Source: Lebetimonas natsushimae (GTDB lineage Bacteria > Campylobacterota > Campylobacteria > Campylobacterales > Nautiliaceae). From it: 64,000 nt of DNA. Under the pieces are notes generated by a model. The model was not told the DNA's origin, ran no database searches, and was given only the letters and a program-made list of their open reading frames with translations. This document shows, in pieces, positions 18,486 to 26,253 of this stretch. The stretch is from positions 744,001-808,000 of the forward strand of contig NZ_BDME01000001.1 in assembly GCF_002335445.1 (NCBI RefSeq), in the 5' to 3' direction. Position 1 is the stretch's first letter; each line of letters starts with the position of its first letter. The position numbers and the translations under genes were made by a program.

Positions 18486-19184
18486 ATGAAATTTTTAAAA
18501 GTAATGGGAAATTATCTCGGCGGGATAGAGTTCTCTGCCGGGTATAGATGGCAACACTGGATAAGAGCAATTTCTATTTTTATTTTAATTGCGACTGGTT
18601 TTTATATTGCAAACCCTTTTGTGACTTATGCTAATGTGTCAATAGATCCAACCAGATTTACACAAGGATACTTTAGAGAATTTCACATAATTTTCGGTTT
18701 TGCTATGATTGGTGCTGTTTTATATAAAACATTCTTTTTTCTTTTCTTTAGAGAAGGAAAATATGAAAGAGCTTCATTAAAAGATGCGTTTAACATAAAA
18801 TTAGCCCTTCAACAAGTTGGATATTATTTATTAATTTCTAAACACCCTCATACTAAAGGTGTTTATAATCCGTTACAATTTTGGGCATATTTTGCACTTT
18901 ATGTATTCTTTTATGGTATTATAATCACTGGTTTGGCATTATATGCTGAAGTTTATCATAATGGGATGGGTGCATTTTTCTATCCATTTGCAAAATGGGT
19001 TGAAACATTTTTCGGCGGATTAGCATATGTTAGACTTTGGCATCACATTTTTATGTGGTTAATTATCCTTATTGTTTTTGTACACATTTATATGGCTGTA
19101 TTTAATGCAGTATTCGGAAAAAACGGTTCAATGGATGCCATTTTCAGTGGTATGAAATGGGAAAAAGAAGGAGAAGAACACTAA
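18486..19184 (+). CDS. hydC: Hydrogenase cytochrome b subunit
   Basis: 232 residues from ATG at 18486, chosen because AAGGAGGCACAA precedes it; the frame is open 21 bp further upstream inside hydB. Four to five membrane helices carry several histidines placed for two b-type haems (RWQHWIRA, REFHIIFG, LWHHIFMW, HIYMAVF). It takes electrons from HydA and reduces menaquinone, coupling H2 oxidation to the quinone pool. A 92-bp gap with a strong palindrome separates it from hydD. Confidence 0.95.
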   Translation: MKFLKVMGNYLGGIEFSAGYRWQHWIRAISIFILIATGFYIANPFVTYANVSIDPTRFTQGYFREFHIIFGFAMIGAVLYKTFFFLFFREGKYERASLKDAFNIKLALQQVGYYLLISKHPHTKGVYNPLQFWAYFALYVFFYGIIITGLALYAEVYHNGMGAFFYPFAKWVETFFGGLAYVRLWHHIFMWLIILIVFVHIYMAVFNAVFGKNGSMDAIFSGMKWEKEGEEH

Positions 19185-19205
19185 TTCCTTCTTTTCTTTT
19201 CATAC

Positions 19206-19253
19206 ATATATAGTAAGTAGTGAATAGCTTGCTATTTTCTACCTACTATATAT
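19206..19253. other. 48-bp near-perfect palindrome between hydC and hydD
   Basis: Two 23-nt arms around a TT centre pair at 20 positions by Watson-Crick rules plus one G-U. Mismatches are only at 19216/19243 and 19221/19238. As RNA it forms a long hairpin. No T-run follows, so a classical terminator is unlikely. It could stabilise the hydABC message against 3' decay, be a processing site, or be a regulator-binding palindrome for hydDE. Confidence 0.75.
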
Positions 19254-19276
19254 CTTAATAAATCAAAGGTAAAATA

Positions 19277-19849
19277 ATGAAAATTTTAATTTTAGGAATA
19301 GGAAATATATTGTTTGGTGATGAAGGAATAGGTGTACATTTAGCTAATTATATTGATGAAAAGTATGATTTTGTCGGACCCCATCAAGTTGATGTAATTG
19401 ACGGAGGTACACTTGCCCAAAGGCTTATACCTATAATTACAGAATATGACAAAGTCTTTATTTTTGACTGTGTAGATGTTGATGAGGCCAAAATAGGAGA
19501 TGTTTATTTTTTTGATTTTAGGGAAGTTCCTGAATGTGTAAGTTGGCAGGGAAGTGCTCATGAGGTAGAGATGCTGCAGACTCTTCAAATGATCGAAATG
19601 ATGGGAGATTTGCCTGAAACTAAAATAATAGGGGTTGTGCCATATGTTATAGGGGAGGATACGACATTCAGCATAACTCCCGAGGTTCAAAATGCAGCAA
19701 AACTAATGGAAAAAATTTTACTTACAGAACTTAATAAATTAGGCGTTGAAGCAAAAGTTAAAAACCCTGATGTAAAACTTACTGAAATAGCAAAAGATTC
19801 TTATAAAAGAGGCGTTCCTGAAGAGTCATTAAAAGGATATGAAATATGA
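19277..19849 (+). CDS. hydD: Hydrogenase maturation endopeptidase
   Basis: 190 residues. The HyaD/HybD-type N-terminus ILGIGNILFGDEGIGVHL carries the conserved Glu/Asp (GDEG) that binds nickel. DGGTLAQRLIPII and the metal-ligand region HEVEMLQTLQMIE follow. It removes the C-terminal tail of HydB after nickel insertion. It is about 25 residues longer at the C-terminus than the E. coli proteins, as in other Campylobacterota. It overlaps hydE by an ATGA. Confidence 0.95.
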   Translation: MKILILGIGNILFGDEGIGVHLANYIDEKYDFVGPHQVDVIDGGTLAQRLIPIITEYDKVFIFDCVDVDEAKIGDVYFFDFREVPECVSWQGSAHEVEMLQTLQMIEMMGDLPETKIIGVVPYVIGEDTTFSITPEVQNAAKLMEKILLTELNKLGVEAKVKNPDVKLTEIAKDSYKRGVPEESLKGYEI

Positions 19850-21591
19850 TTATGAAATTTATTTTAAAATACAGTGGAGATATACTTGAGAGATTTTTTA
19901 TAAGAATAGCAAATGAGATGAATTTAAAAATTGGTGTAAAAAAAGAAAACGAATTTACATATATTTTTCTTAAAGGGGAAGAAAACGAAATAGAAGAGTT
20001 TTCAAAAAAATTGGCAAATGAACTTCCAATGTCTATATTTTTAAATTCTTTAGATGCCTCAGTTTCAGAAGATTTTATTGATTATATCCCTGAATTTCCA
20101 AAAAGAAATCTGCCGCCTTGCCCTAGGTGTTTAAGTGAGGTAAAGAATCAAAATAATGAAAATTATTATAATCCGTTTCATCACTGTGAAATATGCGGAT
20201 ATCAGTTAAATGAAAAATTGATAATGGGAAATGAAAAATTTAATATTAATGATAAAAATGAAAGAAAAAAATATTTTGAAAAAATCGCTGAAAAATTAAA
20301 AAAAGAGGGCGTTGTCAGTATAGGTACTTTTAACGGAAAATATAAATTAACTACAAATCTTGAGAATGCAGATAAAATTGTTGCAGTTAATTTAGGGGCT
20401 GTTGCTGAATTTTTTATGAGTTTTGAAGGTGATGCCAAAGCCCTGGCAAGTATAGAAAAACCATATGTGAAACTTAAAACAAATTTACAATTTAAAAAAA
20501 CTTTCGGTATTTCTAAACCTGCTTTTTATGTAAAACTGCCTGATGATATGGTACTTGAACTTTTATGTGAGGAAATAAATGATGAAATAAAACTTTTAGG
20601 TTTAATTGAAACAAAAAAAGTGGAATTTTTTGATTTTGATGTGAAAAAAGATGAAGAAATAATTGCAGTTGTAACTGATACTAGAGAACATGTAATTATT
20701 CCTGAAAGAGGAGATAGAAGTTTAATCCCTAAATTTGAAAAATCTTTGGGAGACGTTGTAGGCACAAATAGTAAATTTGTAACCATTTCAAATGAAGAAA
20801 AAAGTGTTATTAAGTTAAATGATGAAAATTTAAAAGCGAAAGAAAATCCATTATATCTTGCCGGATTTTACGGTGTTTTGGATATGTGGAATTTAGAAGA
20901 TAAAATTACACTCGGTATTTCCCTTTATAAAGAAGAGAAAAGCAAAATTTTATTAAATTCTCCAAAATTCGGGCTTGTAGAATATATTTCATTTGATTTT
21001 AAATATAATTCTTTTGAGGAGATATTTGCTTTAATTTCTTCAATGAACGATACTGGTAAAAAACTTATAAAAAATTTTTCCCAAAAAAGAAATGATTTGT
21101 TTTTAAATGCCCTTAGTTCTAATATTCAAACAAATAAAAAAGGAATTTATTATTTATGGGGGCTTATTGGAATTGTGCTCGGATTTGCTGATAATGTCGA
21201 CGAGGCAGCGGAAAAATTAATTGAATTTGCCAGAAGTGCTATGACTAAAAAAGGTCCGAGGATTGATTATAAAATGGATGAGCGTAATTTAAATCCTCTA
21301 TGGGCAATAAGGACTGCTATGAGCTTTAGACTGGCGGGAGTCGATGATTATCTGCTGAGTTTTGGTGTAATTGAAAGTTTTGCAGAATTTTTAAACAATA
21401 TTTATGAAACTTTAAATAAAGAAATGGTCCTAAGTGGGGCTGTTCTTGTAGGGGATTTATTTGAAGGGGAATTTTTAAATAAAGTTTATACTTATATTTC
21501 TAAAAATTATCCGGTTTTTGTACCTAAAGCTTTACCTATGAGTGGTGCAATTGAGAGTTACGGAAATGCTGTTATTAATTCAAAATCTTAA
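19846..21591 (+). CDS. hydE: Hydrogenase accessory protein HydE (HypF-related)
   Basis: 581 residues. It occupies the position of hydE in the hydABCDE operons of Wolinella and Helicobacter. It contains a HypF-like zinc-finger segment (PPCPRCLSEV near 90, HHCEICGYQ near 106). The C-terminal half shows Kae1/HypF-like sequence (GIYYLWGLIGIVLG, LSGAVLVGDLFEG) without an obvious acylphosphatase domain. The exact biochemical role is not settled; it is needed for hydrogenase activity in relatives. A full hypF follows 80 bp downstream, so this is not a replacement for it. Start at 19846 or at an ATG two codons later. Confidence 0.8.
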   Translation: MIMKFILKYSGDILERFFIRIANEMNLKIGVKKENEFTYIFLKGEENEIEEFSKKLANELPMSIFLNSLDASVSEDFIDYIPEFPKRNLPPCPRCLSEVKNQNNENYYNPFHHCEICGYQLNEKLIMGNEKFNINDKNERKKYFEKIAEKLKKEGVVSIGTFNGKYKLTTNLENADKIVAVNLGAVAEFFMSFEGDAKALASIEKPYVKLKTNLQFKKTFGISKPAFYVKLPDDMVLELLCEEINDEIKLLGLIETKKVEFFDFDVKKDEEIIAVVTDTREHVIIPERGDRSLIPKFEKSLGDVVGTNSKFVTISNEEKSVIKLNDENLKAKENPLYLAGFYGVLDMWNLEDKITLGISLYKEEKSKILLNSPKFGLVEYISFDFKYNSFEEIFALISSMNDTGKKLIKNFSQKRNDLFLNALSSNIQTNKKGIYYLWGLIGIVLGFADNVDEAAEKLIEFARSAMTKKGPRIDYKMDERNLNPLWAIRTAMSFRLAGVDDYLLSFGVIESFAEFLNNIYETLNKEMVLSGAVLVGDLFEGEFLNKVYTYISKNYPVFVPKALPMSGAIESYGNAVINSKS

Positions 21592-21593
21592 GG

Positions 21594-21644
21594 CTAATTT
21601 AATAACCTTTTTTTATAATTATAAAGATAATTTACTTTTTTCAT
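21594..21644 (-). CDS. Possible 16-codon peptide antisense to the hypF leader
   Basis: The minus strand has a near-ideal ribosome binding site (AAAGGAGG, five As, ATG), then MKKVNYLYNYKKRLLN and TAG. Nothing else explains such a strong site on that strand. The peptide is very short and basic, so it may be a leader peptide, a fossil gene start, or chance in an A-rich region. Confidence 0.25.
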   Translation of the reverse strand: MKKVNYLYNYKKRLLN

Positions 21645-21671
21645 TTTTTCCTCCTTTCTTTAAGGCTTTTT

Positions 21672-23825
21672 ATGAGAATAAAATATAAAATAAACGGAAT
21701 AGTCCAGGGTGTCGGTTTTAGACCTACAGTTTATAAAATAGCAACTTCTCTTAATTTAACCGGATATGTTTTAAATTCAAGTGACGGTGTAATAATTGAA
21801 ATAGAAGGCGAGAATCAAGATAAATTTATAGACGAATTAAAAAAAAATCTTCCACCTCTTGCAAAAATTGATTCAATTGAAAAAGAGATTTTTCCAAAAG
21901 CAGGATATAAAACATTTGAAATAAAAGAATCAAAAAACAGTGATAAAACCACTTCAATTTCTCCCGATATTTGCGTATGTGATGATTGTCTTAAAGAGAT
22001 GTATGACAAAAATAATAAACGATATTTGTTTCCTTTTATAAACTGTACAAACTGCGGACCAAGATATACAATTATTGAAAATATCCCGTATGACAGAAAA
22101 AATACTTCTATGAAAAAATTTAAAATGTGTGATAGCTGCTACAGAGAATATACAAATCCACTTGAGAGAAGATACCACGCCGAGCCCACCTGCTGTTATG
22201 AATGCGGACCAAGTCTCAATGTAAAATGGAGAATGGAGAATGGAAAATGGAAAAATATTGATTTTAATAAAGAAATTGAAAAAATTGAATTTATTGCTAA
22301 TAAAATAAAAGATGGGAAAATTGTTGCCATTAAGGGGCTTGGAGGTTTTCATTTAGTCTGTGATGCTACAAATGAAAATGCGGTAAGTGAGCTGAGAAGC
22401 CGAAAAAAAAGACCTTCAAAGCCTTTTGCAATTATGTTTAAAAATATTGAGAGTATTAAAGAATACTGTGAGATTAATGAAAATGATGAAAAATTAATCC
22501 TCTCAAAAGAAAAGCCAATTGTAATAGTAAAAAAGAAAAGGGAACTCCCGGGCATTGCTCCAAACATTGGCAAATACGGTGTATTTTTGCCTTATACCCC
22601 CGTTCATTTCCTGCTTTTTGATTTTTTGGATTTCCCGATTGTTGCAACCAGTGCCAATATAAGTAACGACCCGATTATAAGGGATAGTAATGAGCTTATT
22701 CAAAAACTGGGAAATGTGGTGGATTTTATTTTGGACAATAACCGTGATATTGTAAATGCATGTGATGATTCGGTAATTCAGGGGGTAAAAGATACATTTA
22801 TCACAATGAGACTCTCCCGTGGATATGCGCCAAAATCTTTTGCTCTTAAAAAGAATATAAAACCAAATATTCTTGCGGTTGGTGCTAATCAGAAAAACAC
22901 AATAACTCTGGCTTTTAAAGATAAGATGATACTTTCACCTCATATTGGAGATTTGGGAACAATTGATTCTATTGAATATTTTGAAAGAACAATTGAAACT
23001 TTCAGAAGGCTTTATGATTTCAAAGAGGATATAATAATCTGTGATAAGCATCCGTATTATGAATCAACCAAATGGGCTAAAAAACAAAATAAAGAAGTTA
23101 TTGAAATTCAGCATCACTTTTCCCATGCCCTAAGCGGACTTTTTGAATTTGATTTAAAAGAGGCTTTGGTATTTGCGTGGGATGGAACGGGGCTCGGAGA
23201 TGACGGGGCCATATGGGGAGGAGAAGTTTTTGTTGTAAATAGAAGCGGGTATGAAAGAGTGCATCATTTTAAGTATTTTAAATTAATAGGTGGAGAAAAA
23301 GCGGTAAAAAATCCTGCCAATATGGCGGTGGCACTGCTTAATGACGATTTGGCAAAAAATTATTCAAATCATAAAATTGCTTTAGCTTTAAAAAACGGAA
23401 ATTTTCCGTTAACTTCATCAGTCGGAAGAATTTTTGATATTGCTGCATTTTTAAGCGGTATGATAGAAAAAAACGAATATGAGGGATATAGTGGAATGTT
23501 AATTGAAAAATATTACAATCCTTTAATAAAAGATTTTATTGATTTAGAAATTGACAGGGAAATAGATTTTTATCCGTTAATTGAATTTGTGGCAAGAAAT
23601 AGAGGAAAATTTGAATTAGTTTCATCAGTTTTTTTAAATACTCTTACTAATTTAATTAAAAAAATTTCCAAAAATTATAATCTGCCGGTTTTACTTACAG
23701 GTGGTGTTTTTCAAAATACAACCCTTTTATCTTTAATTGATAATGTTTATTTTAATCAGACTATTCCTGTTAATGACGGTGGTATCAGTGTAGGGCAGGC
23801 AGCTTATGGGATATGGAACTTATAA
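21672..23825 (+). CDS. hypF: Carbamoyltransferase HypF
   Basis: 717 residues. Acylphosphatase domain at 1-90 (VQGVGFRPTVYK). Two zinc fingers follow (CVCDDCLKEMYD...CTNCGPRYT near 100-135; CDSCYREYTNPLERRYHAEPTCCYECGPS near 150-180). Then a YrdC-like domain (IAIKGLGGFHLVCDA-type motif, KKRPSKPFAIM) and a Kae1-like domain (HHFSHALSGL near 478, FAWDGTGLGDDGAIWGGE). It makes the carbamoyl group that HypE turns into the cyanide ligands. The linker after the zinc fingers contains a 7-bp-repeat insertion (WRMENGKWKN). The 3' end overlaps the next gene by 6 bp. Confidence 0.97.
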   Translation: MRIKYKINGIVQGVGFRPTVYKIATSLNLTGYVLNSSDGVIIEIEGENQDKFIDELKKNLPPLAKIDSIEKEIFPKAGYKTFEIKESKNSDKTTSISPDICVCDDCLKEMYDKNNKRYLFPFINCTNCGPRYTIIENIPYDRKNTSMKKFKMCDSCYREYTNPLERRYHAEPTCCYECGPSLNVKWRMENGKWKNIDFNKEIEKIEFIANKIKDGKIVAIKGLGGFHLVCDATNENAVSELRSRKKRPSKPFAIMFKNIESIKEYCEINENDEKLILSKEKPIVIVKKKRELPGIAPNIGKYGVFLPYTPVHFLLFDFLDFPIVATSANISNDPIIRDSNELIQKLGNVVDFILDNNRDIVNACDDSVIQGVKDTFITMRLSRGYAPKSFALKKNIKPNILAVGANQKNTITLAFKDKMILSPHIGDLGTIDSIEYFERTIETFRRLYDFKEDIIICDKHPYYESTKWAKKQNKEVIEIQHHFSHALSGLFEFDLKEALVFAWDGTGLGDDGAIWGGEVFVVNRSGYERVHHFKYFKLIGGEKAVKNPANMAVALLNDDLAKNYSNHKIALALKNGNFPLTSSVGRIFDIAAFLSGMIEKNEYEGYSGMLIEKYYNPLIKDFIDLEIDREIDFYPLIEFVARNRGKFELVSSVFLNTLTNLIKKISKNYNLPVLLTGGVFQNTTLLSLIDNVYFNQTIPVNDGGISVGQAAYGIWNL
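22225..22255 (+). repeat. Heptanucleotide tandem repeat, copy 2, inside hypF
   Basis: About four units of AATGGAG/AATGGAA, read in frame as WRMENGKWKN. They lie in the linker between the zinc-finger and YrdC domains, where length variation should be tolerated. Confidence 0.85.
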
Positions 23826-24452
23826 ATAGAGTTCATATTTTACAAGTTCATTTACACTCAGTTTAAAATTGTTAAACCTAAATTCAGCTTCTTTTAAATA
23901 ATAAATAAAATTTTCTTTTTTTATTCCTTTGTATTTTTTAATAAATTCTTCAAAATATTTCCAAAATTTATAAATTAAAATCTGTTTTTGAACTTTGATT
24001 AACTGAGTTTGTCTTAGAATTGATTTAATCTCATCATAATTTAAATCTTTATATTTACTCATATCACTAAGCAGAATATTATAAATTTTACCCCCATAAT
24101 CAATTGTTAAAAAATTTTGGGCAGTATAGATGGAGTTTTTGTTTTTTCTGTTTGTTTTTGGTATATATAAATATTCGTTGAATTCTTTAATTTCCTGCTT
24201 TTTTAAAAATTCTTCTTCGCATTTGTTTAGTAGAATTTTTCTTATATTTTTAATTTCTTTCACCACCGTTGCATAGGAAATATTGTATTTTTCAGCAATT
24301 TGAGTTGGATTTAATTCATCCAAAAAGCCTTTTAATATTTTGGCTTTTTTGTCAATTTTTTTTGGTGAAAATTTTCTTTTACATTTAGCGCACTTGTAAT
24401 ATCCGTTTTTTAATTTATATAAAATATAATGATTGCAGTAAATACAACTCAT
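23820..24452 (-). CDS. Zinc-ribbon/HTH protein derived from an IS1595-type transposase, probably inactive as transposase
   Basis: 210 residues. The N-terminal zinc ribbon is CIYCNHYILYKLKNGYYKCAKCKRKFSP, the arrangement of IS1595/ISXO2 transposases. A helix-turn-helix follows (NPTQIAEKYNISYATVVKEI, about 48-68). The C-terminus FWKYFEEFIKKYKGIKKENF...EAEFRFNNFK matches the conserved end of that transposase family. The middle is degenerate: the place of the first catalytic Asp-Glu reads FNEY, and no clear second Asp or final catalytic residue remains. The frame is intact and no terminal inverted repeats are seen, suggesting a domesticated DNA-binding protein rather than a live element. It sits between hypF and the metal importer, divergent from the latter. 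Confidence 0.7.
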   Translation of the reverse strand: MSCIYCNHYILYKLKNGYYKCAKCKRKFSPKKIDKKAKILKGFLDELNPTQIAEKYNISYATVVKEIKNIRKILLNKCEEEFLKKQEIKEFNEYLYIPKTNRKNKNSIYTAQNFLTIDYGGKIYNILLSDMSKYKDLNYDEIKSILRQTQLIKVQKQILIYKFWKYFEEFIKKYKGIKKENFIYYLKEAEFRFNNFKLSVNELVKYELYL

Positions 24453-24483
24453 TTCATACCTTTTAACTCTTATTTAATGAAAA

Positions 24484-24497
24484 TGAATTATAATTCA
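24484..24497. promoter_or_regulatory. 14-bp perfect palindrome TGAATTATAATTCA, candidate operator or promoter
   Basis: A perfect palindrome lies 32 bp before the start of the transposase-derived gene. It contains a TATAAT on both strands. A 12/14 match (TGAGTTACAATTCA) lies near the importer start. It may be an operator shared by both divergent transcripts or simply a -10 region. Confidence 0.4.
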
Positions 24498-24702
24498 ATT
24501 GCACCTTTTAGAAAGCTTCTTCTTTTTTTCTTTTTAGTGCTAAAATTATATAAGAAAAAAGAAATTTTAAGAAACTTTTAAGTTATTATATTACAATACT
24601 TTCGACCATTTTAGAAAAATCCTTCTCTTTTTTTGTTCATTTAATAAATTTAGTTCTAAATATATACAAGAAATTTGTTTTTTTAAGTTATTTTTAAGTA
24701 AA
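24498..24702. other. AT-rich divergent intergenic region
   Basis: Between the transposase-derived gene and cbiM there are about 290 bp. Apart from the two related palindromic sites, several TTACAAT/TATATT -10-like elements and T-runs can be seen. No cobalamin or other riboswitch core was recognised, and no reading frame with a ribosome binding site was found. Confidence 0.5.
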
Positions 24703-24716
24703 TGAGTTACAATTCA
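24703..24716. promoter_or_regulatory. Second TGARTTAYAATTCA copy, in the importer promoter
   Basis: TGAGTTACAATTCA, differing at two positions from the perfect palindrome 219 bp upstream, lies 23 bp before the cbiM ATG. TACAAT inside it could be the -10 element of the importer operon, so a bound regulator would block initiation. Confidence 0.4.
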
Positions 24717-24739
24717 TAAAAAATAAAAAGGAGTTTAAA

Positions 24740-25387
24740 ATGCATATACCTGACGGGTATCTTTCACCTGCAACAGTCGCAGTAAGTTATGCCGTAATGG
24801 TACCTCTGTGGGCATACGGGTTTAAAAAATTAAAAGAAAAACTTGACGAAAAAACTTTGCCTCTTCTTGGAACTTTAAGTGCCCTTAGTTTTTTAATTAT
24901 GATGTTTAACGTACCGGTGCCCGGAGGAACCAGCGGACATGCAATAGGCACGTCTTTGCTTTCGATAATGTTTGGTCCGTGGGTGGCGTTTATTTCCGTT
25001 TCTTTTGTATTATTGATTCAGGCGGTTGTATTTGGGGATGGAGGAATAAGCACCTGGGCTGTTAATTCATTTGATATGGCTTTTGTTGCTGCATTTGTTG
25101 CTTATTATGTTTTTAAATCTTTGAAGGACAAAACAAGATTTGCCCCATTTATAGCTGGATATATTTCTATCAATATTGCAGCTCTTTCTGATTCATTAAT
25201 ACTAGGAATTCAGCCTCTTTTCTGGCATACTGCCGATGGACATCCGTTATATTTTCCATTTGGTTTAAGTGTGGCAATTCCTGCAATGATGGCGGCGCAT
25301 TTGGGTGTTTTTGGTGTAATTGAAGGTGTGTTTACACAAATTGTATATAGTTTTCTTAAAAAAAGAGCTAAGGAGGCAAAAATATGA
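24740..25387 (+). CDS. cbiM: ECF-type nickel/cobalt transporter S component, CbiM/NikM family
   Basis: 215 residues with about six to seven membrane helices. The N-terminus MHIPDGYLSP is diagnostic: the amino group, His2 and further His residues form the square-planar metal site. A second motif is GGTSGHAIGTSLLSIMFGPW. It captures Ni2+ or Co2+ for import. The neighbourhood (hyp genes on both sides, no cobalamin genes in view) favours nickel, which is inference. AAAAAGGAG precedes the ATG. It overlaps the next gene by an ATGA. Confidence 0.92.
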   Translation: MHIPDGYLSPATVAVSYAVMVPLWAYGFKKLKEKLDEKTLPLLGTLSALSFLIMMFNVPVPGGTSGHAIGTSLLSIMFGPWVAFISVSFVLLIQAVVFGDGGISTWAVNSFDMAFVAAFVAYYVFKSLKDKTRFAPFIAGYISINIAALSDSLILGIQPLFWHTADGHPLYFPFGLSVAIPAMMAAHLGVFGVIEGVFTQIVYSFLKKRAKEAKI

Positions 25388-25695
25388 ATAAGAATGTAAA
25401 AAGAGCATTGATTATTTTGGGATTTGTTCTTTTACTGGTTCCTCTTGGATTATTAACAGATGCTCCTGCATGGGGAGAGTGGGATAATGATTTTTATCAA
25501 AAAACATTGGGATTTGTTCCAAAAGGAATAGCTCAGGCTAAGGAATTTATCCATCCGCTTTTGCCTGATTATTCGCTTCCAGGGACAAATGATGTGGTAG
25601 GTTATTATATAAGTGCAATAATCGGAAGTGTGCTTATATTTGGGATATTTTATTTAATAGGAAAAACTATTGCAAAAAAACATGATAATAATTAG
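25384..25695 (+). CDS. Small membrane component of the nickel/cobalt ECF transporter, CbiN/NikN-like
   Basis: 103 residues with two membrane helices (about 10-28 and 75-95). An extracytoplasmic loop carries DAPAWGEWDNDFY, the pattern of PDGLE-domain/NikN proteins. These proteins assist CbiM/NikM in metal loading. It overlaps cbiM at the start and the T component at the end. Confidence 0.82.
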   Translation: MNKNVKRALIILGFVLLLVPLGLLTDAPAWGEWDNDFYQKTLGFVPKGIAQAKEFIHPLLPDYSLPGTNDVVGYYISAIIGSVLIFGIFYLIGKTIAKKHDNN

Positions 25696-26227
25696 AATAT
25701 TTTTTATTCTGACTTTTTTTCTTTTGTTAAGTATTAAAAAAATAGAATATTTAATTTTTGTAATTCCCGTTTTATGGATTTTTTCTTATAAAAATTTTGT
25801 TAAATTAAATATTAGAGTAGTTAAATCAATTTTGGTTTTTAATTTAGGTGTGAGTTTGGGATATGTATTGATGGCCTGGTTTAAACATATAAACCCCTGG
25901 GAATACGTGATTTATATAAATTTAAAAGTATATGTGCTTACTTATTTCGTATTCTGGTTTTTTGGTAAAATTTCTCCAGTTCAGTTTATGGCTTTTTCAA
26001 AAGATTTGGGATATTTGACAACTATAGCGCTTTCTCAGATTTTTTCATATAAAAAAACTTTTGAGGATTTTAAATTTGCATTTAAAAGCAGGGTGGTTAA
26101 ACTGAGCGATAAAGACCCAAAATTTATAACAAGGGTATTTGAATTTTTCTTAAACAAAGCTTTAAAAGATGCTGACGAGAGAAGTCTGGCAATGAAAGCA
26201 AGAGGATTTTTTGACAATGAAAAATGA
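25682..26227 (+). CDS. cbiQ: ECF transporter T component, CbiQ family
   Basis: 181 residues from ATG at 25682, inside the end of the previous gene; the frame is open 12 bp earlier. Four hydrophobic segments are followed by the cytoplasmic coupling helices. The conserved Ala-Arg-Gly motif is visible near the end (LAMKARGFF). It is shorter than typical CbiQ (about 220), lacking one helix region, but the coupling motif is present. It links the substrate-binding component to the ATPase. Its stop lies within a 7-bp-repeat run that continues into the ATPase gene. Confidence 0.85.
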   Translation: MIIIRIFFILTFFLLLSIKKIEYLIFVIPVLWIFSYKNFVKLNIRVVKSILVFNLGVSLGYVLMAWFKHINPWEYVIYINLKVYVLTYFVFWFFGKISPVQFMAFSKDLGYLTTIALSQIFSYKKTFEDFKFAFKSRVVKLSDKDPKFITRVFEFFLNKALKDADERSLAMKARGFFDNEK

Positions 26228-26253
26228 AAAATGGAGACTGGAGAATGGAAAAT
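26217..26253 (+). repeat. Heptanucleotide tandem repeat, copy 3, across the cbiQ/cbiO junction
   Basis: Five units (ATGAAAA, ATGAAAA, ATGGAGA, CTGGAGA, ATGGAAA) span the cbiQ stop and the first codons of cbiO. They provide several ATG codons and two GGAGA ribosome-binding-like cores. Confidence 0.85.

Noticed and set aside
24475-24580. 34-codon frame (MKMNYNSIAPF...) between the transposase-derived gene and cbiM
   Set aside because: No ribosome binding site precedes it and it covers the palindromic promoter region; an AT-rich chance frame is more likely.
24498-24739. Cobalamin or NiCo riboswitch ahead of the metal importer
   Set aside because: No recognisable conserved core or multi-stem junction is seen; the region is nearly pure A/T apart from short promoter-like elements.
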